NCBI RefSeq assembly: GCF_001029285.1
Contig: NZ_LDZY01000005.1
Coordinates: 1 to 64,000 of the forward strand
From: Desulfosporosinus acididurans
GTDB lineage: Bacteria > Bacillota > Desulfitobacteriia > Desulfitobacteriales > Desulfitobacteriaceae
Direction of reading: 5' to 3'
DNA length: 64,000 bases
The notes beneath the pieces are model-generated. The model was not told the DNA's origin, did not search any database, and saw only the letters and a program-made list of their open reading frames with translations. Made by a program: the position numbers and the translations under genes. Shown here one piece after another: positions 1 through 9,192 of this stretch. Position 1 is the stretch's first letter; each line of letters begins with the position of its first letter.

Positions 1-15
1 CCAAGGAATTTCGTT

Positions 16-148
16 TTAACACTCTCTCTTTATGCTGTCAACATCTTTTTCTTGAAGCAACAGGTTTGAGAGGTATTTAGAAGCGCTGTTCTTGAGCGCT
101 TTGTTATAATACCACTTCTTCCTTAACTATGTCAACATATTTTTTCAT
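16..148 (-). pseudogene. Small ORF apparently broken by a one-base frameshift
   Basis: On the minus strand an ATG at 148 opens a frame reading MKKYVDIVKEEV that stops at once. Moving one base into the next frame near position 110 gives a coding-looking continuation (YYNKALKNSASKYLSN, then LLLQEKDVDSIKREC) to a TAA at 16-18. Removing one G would make a single protein of about 43 residues, basic and probably helical. I do not recognise a family. The upstream ribosome site is weak. It could be a decayed gene, a sequencing error, or chance. Confidence 0.3.
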
Positions 149-199
149 TTTCTTATTCAATCCGCCTAATTCTGTGTAAACTGGATAAAATGTAAACGT

Positions 200-1369
200 T
201 TAAACATAGTATTTTGCAGTAAGCTGTAATAGATTCATCGGCGTATGGATAGTTAAACGGCCTAAATCGTTTTGCCCTAAAATTCGGGCATTTTCTCGAG
301 TTGCCATCGAATACACTTCTAGCCTTGGAATTCCAGCTTGAATCAGCCAATCCATTTCATCATACAAGCTCTCGCCATGAGGTACAAGATAGGCACCGGC
401 ATCCGTGCCAATTCCAATGCGAACATTTTTTTGATAGGCTTCATAAATCACAGCAAGTTGTGTCTCAAGAATTCGTTTTAAGGTATCAATCTCCTTGGCA
501 GAATAGCGGTTTGTCGGGTATTTTAAAATATTACCAATGGGAGAAACCGTCGGTATCCAGGCAATACCCTGATTTTTCATCTTATTCAAGTGTTCAGACG
601 TCATATAATATCCGTGTTCAATCGAATCAACCCCGGCGTCAATGGCGACAGAGATCCCTTCTTCACCACTGGCATGGGCCATCACTAAAATACCTCTCTG
701 GTGAGCAGTCAGGACAATCCTTTGCAATTCTTCAACGGTCCATTGTGTCGGTCCAACAACCCGAAAATTATCGAAACGTATCAGTCCTGAAACAATGACT
801 TTAAGTTGGTCAATGCCTTGAGTATAAAAATTAATGATGTTCGTTTGCCAATCAGAAATTCCATCAAAACCGCGTCCTAAGAAACGCCCATACATACCTT
901 TGCGATTTACTGCCTCATGTACAGAAATCACTCTAGGTCCAAGCCAACTACCCTCATAAAGTCGATTCCGGGCAAACCAAGCAAACCCAGGTTGATCTCC
1001 TCCGTCCCTGATCGCAACAATCCCCAGATTAAGATAGGTTTGCAGATAAGCTTGAATGTTTTTGTAAATTAAGTTCGGATTTTCCCAGTTTTTTAAGCAT
1101 TGATAAAAATCCAAACTGTCCAAAGCCAAATGGACATGAGCATCAAGCCACCCAGGCTGGAGATAATAGGATTTCCAATCATAACATTCCGCATCAATGT
1201 TTTCAGTAATCCTTAAAGGTTCAAGACTATGAACTTTGCCATCTTTCCATTGAAGGACAGTAGGTAAGGAATTCAAACCATTTTCCGGACTCCAGAATCC
1301 TCCAATAATTGCCTGGCCCTTAGGAGGTATTTCTAAAACTCTTTTCTCAGCGCTGCATGAAATATTCAA
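200..1369 (-). CDS. Amidohydrolase family protein (imidazolonepropionase-like)
   Basis: Metal-dependent hydrolase of the amidohydrolase superfamily, predicted to hydrolyse a C-N bond in a small cyclic or acyl-amide substrate that cannot be named from sequence. The HxH metal motif is seen in LDAHVHLALD. A later MAHASGEEG and an SIEHGYY segment supply further histidines, and GIGTDAG supplies the late aspartate. About 389 residues is normal for the family, and no signal peptide is evident. The first possible GTG (1378) lies inside the ribosome site. The sequence AAGAGGTGA followed five bases later by TTG at 1369 is the better start. The gene stands alone. Confidence 0.75.
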   Translation of the reverse strand: MNISCSAEKRVLEIPPKGQAIIGGFWSPENGLNSLPTVLQWKDGKVHSLEPLRITENIDAECYDWKSYYLQPGWLDAHVHLALDSLDFYQCLKNWENPNLIYKNIQAYLQTYLNLGIVAIRDGGDQPGFAWFARNRLYEGSWLGPRVISVHEAVNRKGMYGRFLGRGFDGISDWQTNIINFYTQGIDQLKVIVSGLIRFDNFRVVGPTQWTVEELQRIVLTAHQRGILVMAHASGEEGISVAIDAGVDSIEHGYYMTSEHLNKMKNQGIAWIPTVSPIGNILKYPTNRYSAKEIDTLKRILETQLAVIYEAYQKNVRIGIGTDAGAYLVPHGESLYDEMDWLIQAGIPRLEVYSMATRENARILGQNDLGRLTIHTPMNLLQLTAKYYV

Positions 1370-1374
1370 AAAAT

Positions 1375-1560
1375 TCACCTCTTAAAAAGATCCCTTCGAT
1401 TTTTATCGACAGAGCGAACATGCTCCCACCACTTACGTTCTGCGAACGTTGAAGTGCCGCAGGGTACTCTACTTATAAGGCAAGGGTTGAGAAGATTTTT
1501 ACTGGCGTTGACATCCCTATCGTGGTGAGTGCCGCACGAGGAGCAATCCCACCTTCCCGA
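1375..1560 (-). pseudogene. Relic of an IS200/IS605-type TnpB (OrfB) C-terminus
   Basis: The minus strand reads WDCSSCGTHHDRDVNASKNL followed by a short tail to a TGA at 1375-1377. This is the final zinc-ribbon half plus HDRDxNA signature that ends TnpB/OrfB transposon proteins. The frame is closed upstream by a stop at 1561-1563, and the preceding Cys pair and catalytic RuvC domain are absent, so only about 60 codons survive. It lies directly upstream of the amidohydrolase and contributes its ribosome-binding site. Confidence 0.7.
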
Positions 1561-1685
1561 TTATATGTTAAGAACTCAAGAACACCTACAGCTTTGCTCA
1601 CACAATTGTTATATGTATTTATTCTACTGTTCTAAAGAATAACCTCCGAGTTTTCTGAAAACATTTAAAGAATAGTTTGTATTGA

Positions 1686-1718
1686 AAAGGAGCAACGGCT
1701 TCTAACCAATGCTCCTTT
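1686..1718 (-). terminator. Probable terminator of the efflux operon
   Basis: Perfect 9-bp arms AAAGGAGCA / TGCTCCTTT around a 15-base loop lie just past the stop of the MFS gene. Only a short T-rich stretch follows on the minus strand. Confidence 0.5.
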
Positions 1719-1743
1719 AAGTCAGTAATTTATTTTTGTTTCA

Positions 1744-3468
1744 TTAGGCGGGATCTGATTTGGAAGCAACTGCTTTCCTGATAAAAAGCGCCGGGATCAA
1801 ACCAATTATCGCCAATACTGTTGCAACGATAAAAGAATCATTAATCCCCTGAATCGTAGCTTGTTCAGATACTAAGCCGTATATTTCCTGCAATCCGAGA
1901 ATACGTCCTGTTTGGGGTGAAAGACCTAAATGGGAAATAAAATTGTTAAGCTGGACAAGAATCGACGGATTGAGTGAGGTAATTGTACTTGAATAGGTGG
2001 CAAAATGGATAGTAGTTCTTGTCGACATTATTGTGACCAAAATAGCTGTACCCAACGAACCAGAAACTTGACGCATCGTATTGAACATGGCAGTACCATG
2101 ACTATTCAAATGTCTCGGTAATTCATTTAGGCCAGCCGTCATCAGCGGCATCATAATTAATGATACACCCAGAGAACGAATCGTGTAGAGCAATAATATA
2201 TTGTCGTACATAGTAGCATTAGTGAGTTTGGTAAATTCCCAGGTTGCTATCGCTGTAATTGTCATTCCCACTACCGCTAAAACCCTAAGGCCAATAAGAT
2301 CAAATACTGCGCCGGCAATAGGCCCCATAATTCCCATCAACAATGCTCCGGGTAATAGGAGGAAACCTGATTGTAAAGGCGTGAAACCCCGGATATTTTG
2401 CAAGTATATTGGCAGCAGCATCATTGCTGCGTACATAACTGTCGTAACGACAGCATTAATTATTATTGTCAGAGTAAATGCTCGGTATTTGTAAACACGC
2501 AGGTTCAGCATCGGAGAATCTACGGTAAATTCGCGTCTTATAAAGAGCAGTATGGCAAAAATCCCGACGGTTAGAAAAAGTATTACTTCCATACTACCCC
2601 ATCCTTTGTTGCCCGCTTCGCTAACCCCATAAAGTAAGCTTCCTAAACCGATTGTCGAAAACACTGCTCCCCATACATCAAACCTCGGAAAAGTTAATTT
2701 CAAAACGTCTTTCATCCAGATTACGGCTAAAAACAAATCCAAGGCTCCAATTGGTACGAGAGCGGAGAAAAGAAGACGCCAAGAGTAGGTCTGAACTACC
2801 CACCCACCAAGAGTTGGTCCGATAGCTGGCGCAAAAACCATGACGATCCCCATAGTTCCTAAAGCTTTACCTCTTTGATGAGGGGGAAAAATAGCAAGAA
2901 ACACATTGGTCAATAAGGGCATAAGAATTCCGGCCCCAATTCCTTGAATGATTCTTCCAGTCATAAAAACGGGAAATGTCGGAGATATGGCACAGACCAG
3001 TGAACCCAACGTAAAACTGATCATTGCCACAAAAACCAGTTTCCGACTTCCTACAGATTCCATAAGGTAGGCAGTAATAGGAATCAACACTCCATTGACA
3101 AGCATATACCCTGTTACAATCCATTGGATAGTACTTGCCGAAACATTAAAATCCAGCATCATATGCGGTATTGCTACATTATCCAAAGTTTGATTCAAAA
3201 TGGAAACAAAGGCACCCAGCATTAAAACAATTAGAATTTGAAGAGTATTAAAGTCTTGTACCCCAGTATCGCTTATAGCATCAGCCGGTGTTCGCGTCTG
3301 ACTCGTAAATGGATGTTGAGCAGGTCCAGAAGTCATTAAAACCGGCTCTTGAGAAGACTTATCATCTACGTCTTTTACTTTGTCTTTCTTCTTTCGCAGG
3401 AGTCCCAGATTAACAAACATTAATAAAACGAAGCCTAAAAAAATGTAGACAAACGCTAGAATAATCAT
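1744..3468 (-). CDS. MFS drug-efflux permease, DHA2 (EmrB/QacA) family
   Basis: Fourteen-helix major-facilitator permease expected to export hydrophobic toxicants with proton motive force. The visible signatures are the helix-1 LNQTLDNVAIPHM motif, GRIIQGIGAG, and motif C (APAIGPTLGGW) in helix 5. The protein has 574 residues, longer than usual, because a separate N-terminal membrane segment (about residues 1-24) and a charged 50-residue linker precede helix 1. It follows the EmrA-like gene by 13 bases on the same strand, so the two probably form an inner-membrane pump and its adaptor. The substrate is unknown. Confidence 0.85.
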   Translation of the reverse strand: MIILAFVYIFLGFVLLMFVNLGLLRKKKDKVKDVDDKSSQEPVLMTSGPAQHPFTSQTRTPADAISDTGVQDFNTLQILIVLMLGAFVSILNQTLDNVAIPHMMLDFNVSASTIQWIVTGYMLVNGVLIPITAYLMESVGSRKLVFVAMISFTLGSLVCAISPTFPVFMTGRIIQGIGAGILMPLLTNVFLAIFPPHQRGKALGTMGIVMVFAPAIGPTLGGWVVQTYSWRLLFSALVPIGALDLFLAVIWMKDVLKLTFPRFDVWGAVFSTIGLGSLLYGVSEAGNKGWGSMEVILFLTVGIFAILLFIRREFTVDSPMLNLRVYKYRAFTLTIIINAVVTTVMYAAMMLLPIYLQNIRGFTPLQSGFLLLPGALLMGIMGPIAGAVFDLIGLRVLAVVGMTITAIATWEFTKLTNATMYDNILLLYTIRSLGVSLIMMPLMTAGLNELPRHLNSHGTAMFNTMRQVSGSLGTAILVTIMSTRTTIHFATYSSTITSLNPSILVQLNNFISHLGLSPQTGRILGLQEIYGLVSEQATIQGINDSFIVATVLAIIGLIPALFIRKAVASKSDPA

Positions 3469-3481
3469 TGCCTCGACTCCC

Positions 3482-4180
3482 TTATCTTATATGTATTCGT
3501 GCTGTTACACTCATCCCCGGAGCGAGATTCAACCCTTTATAACCATCTAGCGTTATTATTACTGGAATAACCTGTGTCACCTTAGTAAAATTGGCGGTAG
3601 TATTTTGTTGGGGGAGAAGTGAGAATTGTGCGGCAGTTGTCAGTCCGATTTGGCTTACTTTACCTGAAAGAGCAGTACCGGGATAGGCATCGACGTATAC
3701 ATCCACACTCTGATTTTGTTGTATGTTGTTGATATTCGTTTCATTTATGTTAGCGCTTACCCATAAGCCATCCATGTTATAAGCGTAAGCTAAAGGAGTT
3801 CCTGCAGCAACAAAACTATTAGGGATAACGTTTTGCTGAACAATCGTACCATTAACCGGCATAGTTATATCCATTGTTGGAGGAGTTGTTGCAGAAGCGG
3901 TTGCTGTGGTTCCCCCGACCACTTGAAGCCCGCCTAGGCGTTGCCCTGCAGTGAATCGACTGTTTATCGCTCCATTCCAATCTGTAATTTTACCATTGCC
4001 CAAAGCACTGATTGTAATTTGTTGACCATCAATGCGGGCATTATCTGTCGTGACGTAATAATAGGATTGATTGTAATAATAATAAACCGTAATTCCTCCA
4101 CCTATGATCAGCGCCAGAACAAGAATATTAATTAAAATAATGCGGCTCGTATTTGATGCCCGTCCATCAGCCATTCTCAT
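3482..4180 (-). CDS. HlyD/EmrA-type efflux adaptor
   Basis: Membrane-fusion-type protein of 232 residues. One N-terminal transmembrane helix (about residues 13-33) is followed by a TDNARIDGQQITISALGNG segment typical of the first lipoyl half. The later part (MPVNGTIVQQNVIPNSFVAAGTPL) is the second lipoyl half, followed by a beta-barrel domain. The long coiled-coil hairpin of Gram-negative EmrA is essentially missing, as expected in a cell without an outer membrane. An AAGGAGG site sits 4 bases before the first ATG and 10 before a second ATG at codon 3, so either may be used. First gene of the pair with the DHA2 permease. Confidence 0.8.
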   Translation of the reverse strand: MRMADGRASNTSRIILINILVLALIIGGGITVYYYYNQSYYYVTTDNARIDGQQITISALGNGKITDWNGAINSRFTAGQRLGGLQVVGGTTATASATTPPTMDITMPVNGTIVQQNVIPNSFVAAGTPLAYAYNMDGLWVSANINETNINNIQQNQSVDVYVDAYPGTALSGKVSQIGLTTAAQFSLLPQQNTTANFTKVTQVIPVIITLDGYKGLNLAPGMSVTARIHIR

Positions 4181-4378
4181 ATAACCTCCTTAAACTCCTG
4201 TACATTTGCGATTTCTAGACATAATCAATTAATCGTTAAACTGCAGCTAATTTGTGTCATATTCTTATTAGCTATGACAGGGAATATTAGGAAGCTAAGG
4301 AATCAGGACATTTGTATAGTAGTTTATTAAAATTGGTAATCTAACGAAAGAGGTTGTTAAAGGAGGCTTAACAAAAAA

Positions 4379-4921
4379 ATGAACGTCTATGTTGTTTATG
4401 ACAGTGAAAGCGGTCATACTGAAATGCTTGCCAAAGCTATTGCCGCAGGTGCTGAAAGTGTTAAGGATACTAAGGTACATCTAAAACATGTTTCGGAAAG
4501 CAGACCCGAAGAATTAGTAGATATGGATGCTATTATTTGGGGATGCCCCGGTCATTTTGGAACGATAAGTGCCAATTTGAAAGCCTGGATTGATGATCTC
4601 GGGATTATCTGGGCTGAAGGCAAATTAATTAATAAAGTTGGCGCCGTTTTTTGTACAACAGCCTCAGTTCACGGCGGAACTGAATCCACTCTCCTTAACC
4701 TCATAACAACCATGCTTCATCAAGGAATGATCATTGTCGGTTTACCCGGGAATATTCCGGAAAACGCTCTCTTCGGCTCGTATTATGGAGCCGGAATTAC
4801 ATGCCCAGTGGAAAGCAGCCCTGATAGTCCTCCAAACATGCCCACGGAATCAGATTTAGCATTGGGAAAAGCCCTCGGTCAACGAGTTGCTGAAATCGCC
4901 CTTAAGTTTTGCCGAGTTTAG
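4379..4921 (+). CDS. Flavodoxin-fold NAD(P)H:quinone oxidoreductase-like protein
   Basis: Cytoplasmic flavodoxin-fold protein of 180 residues related to WrbA and other FMN-binding quinone reductases. The N-terminus [16 protein letters not shown] is the FMN phosphate-binding loop. [19 protein letters not shown] and [12 protein letters not shown] are the isoalloxazine-contacting loops. An AAAGGAGG site precedes the ATG. It is divergent from the EmrAB-like operon and monocistronic. A function in quinone or electrophile detoxification is inferred from the family only; electron donor and acceptor are not shown by the sequence. Confidence 0.75.
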   Translation: MNVYVVYDSESGHTEMLAKAIAAGAESVKDTKVHLKHVSESRPEELVDMDAIIWGCPGHFGTISANLKAWIDDLGIIWAEGKLINKVGAVFCTTASVHGGTESTLLNLITTMLHQGMIIVGLPGNIPENALFGSYYGAGITCPVESSPDSPPNMPTESDLALGKALGQRVAEIALKFCRV

Positions 4922-5001
4922 AGATCCAGACATAAATTGCCATTAATAATCCAGTAGATAATTACCAAAAGATATTCCTTCTGGCAATAGTGAATAAAAA
5001 G

Positions 5002-5030
5002 AAGACTTGGCATACTTCCAAGTCTTTTTT
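5002..5030 (+). terminator. Rho-independent terminator after the flavodoxin-like gene
   Basis: AAGACTTGG and CCAAGTCTT form a 9-bp stem with a 7-base loop, followed by a run of six Ts on the plus strand. Confidence 0.75.
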
Positions 5031-5102
5031 GAACAAAGCGCTATTAATTTTATATGAGAAAAAATTTTTCTTTTGCCGCTAAACGTAAAGGAGTGATCAG
5101 AA

Positions 5103-5453
5103 ATGCTTTCGTTTATTGCTTTCGGAATTGTCGTTGTGATTGCTGTTGCTCTTCTATTGACATACAATTTACGTGCTTTTAATCGAACAGCAACGATAAA
5201 AGAAACTCCAAGCGAAACAGATTCCTTAAGCGAAGTTATAAGTAACAAGGAACCGGAAGCTTCGCCACAAAATCCGGAAGAATCCGTTCCTAATCTCAAC
5301 AAGAAAAGTTTATCGCAAATGGCTGATCAACACTATAGAAATGCGTTACGTCAATCGCTTAGTGAAAGGGAAGAGACAGTTACCCCTTCAGTAAAGCGCA
5401 GAGACGAGGAATATCGTTCTGCCTTACGCTCAATGCGGTCTCCAAAAGGGTAA
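5103..5453 (+). CDS. Small membrane-anchored protein of unknown function
   Basis: The 116-residue protein starts with one hydrophobic helix (LSFIAFGIVVVIAVALLL), followed by an acidic, Ser/Pro/Glu-rich linker and a basic C-terminal part carrying two similar stretches (QHYRNALRQSL and EEYRSALRSM). The similar stretches suggest a short internal repeat, YR-AL-R. AAAGGAG precedes the ATG at good spacing. No family recognised. It is convergent with proA. Confidence 0.55.
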   Translation: MLSFIAFGIVVVIAVALLLTYNLRAFNRTATIKETPSETDSLSEVISNKEPEASPQNPEESVPNLNKKSLSQMADQHYRNALRQSLSEREETVTPSVKRRDEEYRSALRSMRSPKG

Positions 5454-5472
5454 CGGTTGTCATGAATTAATT

Positions 5473-6723
5473 CTAAGTCACAATTTGTCCGTCTCCATAG
5501 ACTATATACTTGATGGTCGTTAATTCTTTAAGACCCATAGGCCCTCGAGCATGCAATTTTTGTGTGCTGATCCCAATCTCTGCTCCAAAGCCAAAGCGTC
5601 CGCCATCTGTAAACCGCGTTGAAGCATTAACATAAGCTGCAGCAGCATCAACCTCTTTCAAAAAACGTTGAGCCTTAGAATAATTCTCAGTTATAATTGT
5701 TTCTGAATGCTTAGTACTGTATTGATAGATATGGTCGAGAGCTGCATCCAAATTTGGTACAACTTTTACGCTGAGAATAAGGTCTAAATGCTCTGAAATC
5801 CAATCATCTTCTTCCGCGGGAAGAGCGAAGGGCAAAATCTCACAGGTTCGTGGGCATCCCTTGATTACAACCTGGTGTTTCTTCAATACTTCGCCTATTC
5901 TTGGCAAAAAATCTTCGGCGATTGGTTCATCTACCAAAAGAGTCTCTAACGCATTACATACTCCGGGGTTTTGCGTTTTACCATTAATAATAATGGCAAT
6001 CGCCTTTTCATAATCCGCGTCTCGGTCAACAAAAGCATGACACATTCCTGTTCCTGTCTCTATGACCGGGACAGTTGCATTCTGGACGACAGTCTGAATT
6101 AATCCTGCTCCCCCTCTTGGAATAATAACATCCACAAAGTTATTCATCCGCATAAGCTGCTGAACCCAATCTCGATTTGTTTCAGTTATCAACTGAATAC
6201 ATCCTTTGGGCAAGCCGCTCTCTTCAGCGGCTTGGGCAATAACCTTTGCTAGAACTTTATTACTTTCTAAGGCCTCAGATCCTCCTCTTAGAATCACAGA
6301 ATTACCGGACTTTAGACATAAGGCCGCCGCATCAACCGTTACATTAGGCCTTGCCTCATAGATCATCGCCACAACCCCTAAAGGGACGCGTGTCTGTTGA
6401 ATTCTTAAACCATTAGGCCTAGTCCAAACCTCCCCTTCTCCAACTGGGTCCCGCAAAACAATAACTTCCTTTAAAGCATTACTAATATTGGTAATCCCTT
6501 CTGAAGTCAGTCTCAACCGATTTATGAGACTTTTTTTAATACCCTTATGCTCAGCTGCTTTAACATCAATGGTATTAGCCTGAAGTATCTCTTGCTCATT
6601 CTCCAGCAGTGCCTCAGCCATTGCGAGCAAAGCCTTATTTTTAGACTCCGTACTCGCGTACGCCAACTGACGGGCAGCTTGTTTAGCCCTTTTCCCAATC
6701 TCCAAAAGTTCCTGTTGAATCAC
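5473..6723 (-). CDS. proA: Gamma-glutamyl phosphate reductase
   Basis: Cytoplasmic NADPH-dependent reductase converting gamma-glutamyl phosphate to glutamate semialdehyde, the second step of proline synthesis. The protein has 416 residues, the normal family length. The aldehyde-dehydrogenase fold is seen in IYEARPNVTVDAAALCLKSG. The catalytic cysteine lies in KTQNPGVCNALETLLV, and the C-terminal ARGPMGLKELTTIKY tail is typical. Last gene of the proC-proB-proA operon, 28 bases after proB. Confidence 0.95.
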   Translation of the reverse strand: MIQQELLEIGKRAKQAARQLAYASTESKNKALLAMAEALLENEQEILQANTIDVKAAEHKGIKKSLINRLRLTSEGITNISNALKEVIVLRDPVGEGEVWTRPNGLRIQQTRVPLGVVAMIYEARPNVTVDAAALCLKSGNSVILRGGSEALESNKVLAKVIAQAAEESGLPKGCIQLITETNRDWVQQLMRMNNFVDVIIPRGGAGLIQTVVQNATVPVIETGTGMCHAFVDRDADYEKAIAIIINGKTQNPGVCNALETLLVDEPIAEDFLPRIGEVLKKHQVVIKGCPRTCEILPFALPAEEDDWISEHLDLILSVKVVPNLDAALDHIYQYSTKHSETIITENYSKAQRFLKEVDAAAAYVNASTRFTDGGRFGFGAEIGISTQKLHARGPMGLKELTTIKYIVYGDGQIVT

Positions 6724-6751
6724 ACTAAATTCCTCCCAATCATAATAGTTT

Positions 6752-7876
6752 TTACACAGAGTCCATCATCAGAGTCATGTTATCCCGGTGAACAACTTCT
6801 TCCCCGGAAGAATCAGGGATAAGTTCCTGCATTTTTTCAGAGTGCAACCCTTTAACAAGTTCTACTTCGTGTCTGCTCAATTCTATAACTCCCCTGGCCA
6901 CCTCATCACCAACAAGATTCAAGATACGCACAATTTCTTTTCGTTCCCATGTTCCTTCGGTAGATTTGATCCCTTTAGCCAGCAAACTTTTTCCTTCTTT
7001 TACCAAGGCCTTTACAGCTCCGTCATCTATTTGAATACTTCCCTCCGACAGTCCTGCATAGGCAATCCAGCGTTTGCGCCCTGCCAGGCGGTGCTTTACA
7101 GGGTGAAAATAAGTTCCTCTAGCTCCCTGCCCTTCGTTCAGTTCCACTAACTCCCCAATCCGCGTAAAATTTAGTAAAAGCATCCCAATACCAAAACGTG
7201 TAGCAATCTTGGCTGCTCTTAATTTTGTCAGCATGCCACCAGTTCCCAGGATACTTCCTGCACCTCCAGCCATCATCTCAACCGCTGAAATATCGGCTAC
7301 TTCTTCGATAAGTTGAGCTGAACTGTCCTTTTTGGGATTCGCTGTATACAGCCCATCTACATCTGTGAGAATGACTAACAAATCTGCATGAACTAATCCG
7401 GCGACCAGGGCTGAAAGGCTGTCATTATCTCCAAAGCAAAGTTCTTCAATGGCTACTGTATCATTTTCATTAATGATCGGAACTACTTGCAGCCGTAAAA
7501 GTTTCTCCAAAGTGTTTTGCGCATTATGATAGCGCGATGCTTCTGCAAGATCGATCCGCGATAATAAAATTTGAGCCCCGACTAACCCATGTCGTTCCAA
7601 ATTTTGAGCGTACTTTTCAATAAGAACGCCCTGTCCAACTGCTGCTACCGCTTGTTTACCGGCTAAATCACGTGGTCGTGTATGAAGTCTCAATTCTCCC
7701 ATTCCCGCTGCTACGGCTCCAGATGTTACTAAAATACATTCTATCCCTGACTGCTTCAAAGCGGCAATTACATCGACAACTTCTGCGATAGCTTCTTCAT
7801 CTAAGCCTCCCCGAGAATGGTTCAAACTGCTGCTTCCAATTTTCAAAACAATTCGACGAGCTGAAAATGTGGTCAC
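6752..7876 (-). CDS. proB: Glutamate 5-kinase with PUA domain
   Basis: Phosphorylates glutamate to gamma-glutamyl phosphate, the first and normally proline-inhibited step of proline synthesis. The amino-acid-kinase core begins RRIVLKIGSSSLN and shows VTSGAVAAGMGEL, NENDTVAIEEL and LTDVDGLYTANP. A PUA domain fills the last 100 residues (ARGVIELSRHEVELVKG). At 374 residues it is full length. Its start overlaps the end of proC by four bases (ATGA), which implies translational coupling. Confidence 0.95.
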   Translation of the reverse strand: MTTFSARRIVLKIGSSSLNHSRGGLDEEAIAEVVDVIAALKQSGIECILVTSGAVAAGMGELRLHTRPRDLAGKQAVAAVGQGVLIEKYAQNLERHGLVGAQILLSRIDLAEASRYHNAQNTLEKLLRLQVVPIINENDTVAIEELCFGDNDSLSALVAGLVHADLLVILTDVDGLYTANPKKDSSAQLIEEVADISAVEMMAGGAGSILGTGGMLTKLRAAKIATRFGIGMLLLNFTRIGELVELNEGQGARGTYFHPVKHRLAGRKRWIAYAGLSEGSIQIDDGAVKALVKEGKSLLAKGIKSTEGTWERKEIVRILNLVGDEVARGVIELSRHEVELVKGLHSEKMQELIPDSSGEEVVHRDNMTLMMDSV

Positions 7877-8682
7877 ACCGAATACTCTCCTTCCATTTCT
7901 TCTGAGCGCAGAGCACAGGCCTTCGCAGCTTTCACTACCGTTTCGGCTAATTTTTCTTCCATAAAAATATTAATTGCTGCATAGGTGGTTCCGTTGGGAG
8001 AGGTGACCTCCTTTCGCAGCCTGCCTGGTGACTTCTCACTCTCAGCAATCATTTTTCCTGCTCCGATTGAAGTTTCAAGGACTAACATTTCTGCTTCTTT
8101 TTCACTTAATCCCAATTGAACTCCAGCCATAATTAAGCTTTCGATAAATAGATAAAAGTACGCAGGTCCGCTTCCGCTTATTGCTGTAAGGGCATTCATT
8201 TTTTCTTCGGGAATCCATAAAACTTTCCCTACAGCAGAAAAGATTTGTTCGCTCATTTCTGCTTGTTCCGAAGTAACATCTTCACCGCGTACTAATCCCG
8301 TCATAGAATGAAGCACCGTTGTTGAGGTATTCGGCATTGCCCTTATAACAGCAACTCCCGGCAAAAACTTATAAAATAATTTGAGGGGAACACCCGCTGC
8401 GACACTTATAATGAGTTTACCACCAAGATCAAAGGTTTTTAGTTGTTCAAGAACGTCTTTAACGTTTTTGGGTTTTACAGCAATGATTAAGACACAGGAG
8501 TTCTCCACAAGTTCATTCAAGTTGGAAGCGAGAAGATTATATCTAACAGCCAGCTGTTGTAACCTCTCAGTATTTGCATGGTTTGTCACTCTAATTTGTA
8601 TCGATTGGTCTACTTTCGTCAAACCGCTAATCATCGCCTCGGCAATATTACCAGCGCCAATGAAGCCAACGGTTAGTTTCAT
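7873..8682 (-). CDS. proC: Pyrroline-5-carboxylate reductase
   Basis: Reduces pyrroline-5-carboxylate to proline with NAD(P)H, the last pathway step. The Rossmann start VGFIGAGNIAEAMISGL, the AVKPKNVKDVL segment, VIRAMPNTS, and the signature SGSGPAYFYLFIESL to KEVTSPNGTTYAAI are all present. An upstream ATG at 8691 lies inside the ribosome site (AGAAAGGA). The ATG at 8682, eight bases after it, is the better start and gives 269 residues. First gene of the T-box-controlled proCBA operon. Confidence 0.94.
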   Translation of the reverse strand: MKLTVGFIGAGNIAEAMISGLTKVDQSIQIRVTNHANTERLQQLAVRYNLLASNLNELVENSCVLIIAVKPKNVKDVLEQLKTFDLGGKLIISVAAGVPLKLFYKFLPGVAVIRAMPNTSTTVLHSMTGLVRGEDVTSEQAEMSEQIFSAVGKVLWIPEEKMNALTAISGSGPAYFYLFIESLIMAGVQLGLSEKEAEMLVLETSIGAGKMIAESEKSPGRLRKEVTSPNGTTYAAINIFMEEKLAETVVKAAKACALRSEEMEGEYSV

Positions 8683-8823
8683 AGTTAACATCCTTTCTAA
8701 ACCATATTACTAATAATTTTTGAAAGCTCCTCTGCAACAGATCATTGTTCTTATTCTGTCTATCCATTAGTTTTTTATTAACTGGAATCCTTGATAAACA
8801 CCTGCTGGGACTAAAATCCAAAA

Positions 8824-9085
8824 CAAAAAGACTTCTTTCGTCCATAATTTAAGGACGAAAGAAGCCTTCCGCGGTACCACCTTTATTGCAAAGCCAGCTC
8901 AATGTTATCAGAGTAATCCAATAAACAATCCCTCTAACGGTGGAAACCGTCTGATTCATCATCAGAGTCTCACGACTGGGTTTCTGACAACGCAGAAGGA
9001 AAAACTCTCAGCGCTTGTTTTCCTCTCTGAACTCCACGTCGATCATACTGGGTCGATCCTTGACTTCATTCAATATACAATTCAA
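8824..9085 (-). promoter_or_regulatory. T-box leader controlling proCBA
   Basis: The minus strand carries the T-box core AAAGGTGGTACCGCGG (about 8869-8884). It is followed by a terminator with 12-bp arms CTTCTTTCGTCC / GGACGAAAGAAG (8832-8864) and a T run. Upstream lies a stem-I-like region with AGAGAG and a GCTGAGAG apical loop flanked by GGAAAAC/GTTTTCC. Uncharged tRNA is known to stabilise the antiterminator of such leaders. From the downstream genes the tRNA should be proline-specific, but I could not place the specifier codon with confidence. Confidence 0.88.
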
Positions 9086-9089
9086 CTAT

Positions 9090-9118
9090 ACTGTAGCGTA
9101 TATAGTTATAATATGCAA
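9090..9118 (-). promoter_or_regulatory. Possible sigma-A promoter for the T-box/proCBA transcript
   Basis: TTGCAT (9118-9113) and TACAGT (9095-9090) are separated by 17 bases just upstream of the leader. Several AT-rich alternatives exist nearby. Confidence 0.35.
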
Positions 9119-9192
9119 GTCTGATAATCTTGTAAATCATAAACATTAAGTATTTTTCTCAGCAGTAAACGATGGTTAGACACACCGACTTG

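Noticed and set aside
301-798. 165-codon plus-strand ORF opposite the amidohydrolase
   Set aside because: It is fully antisense to a gene with clear catalytic motifs. Composition (Gln/Ser/His-rich) is typical of a shadow frame.
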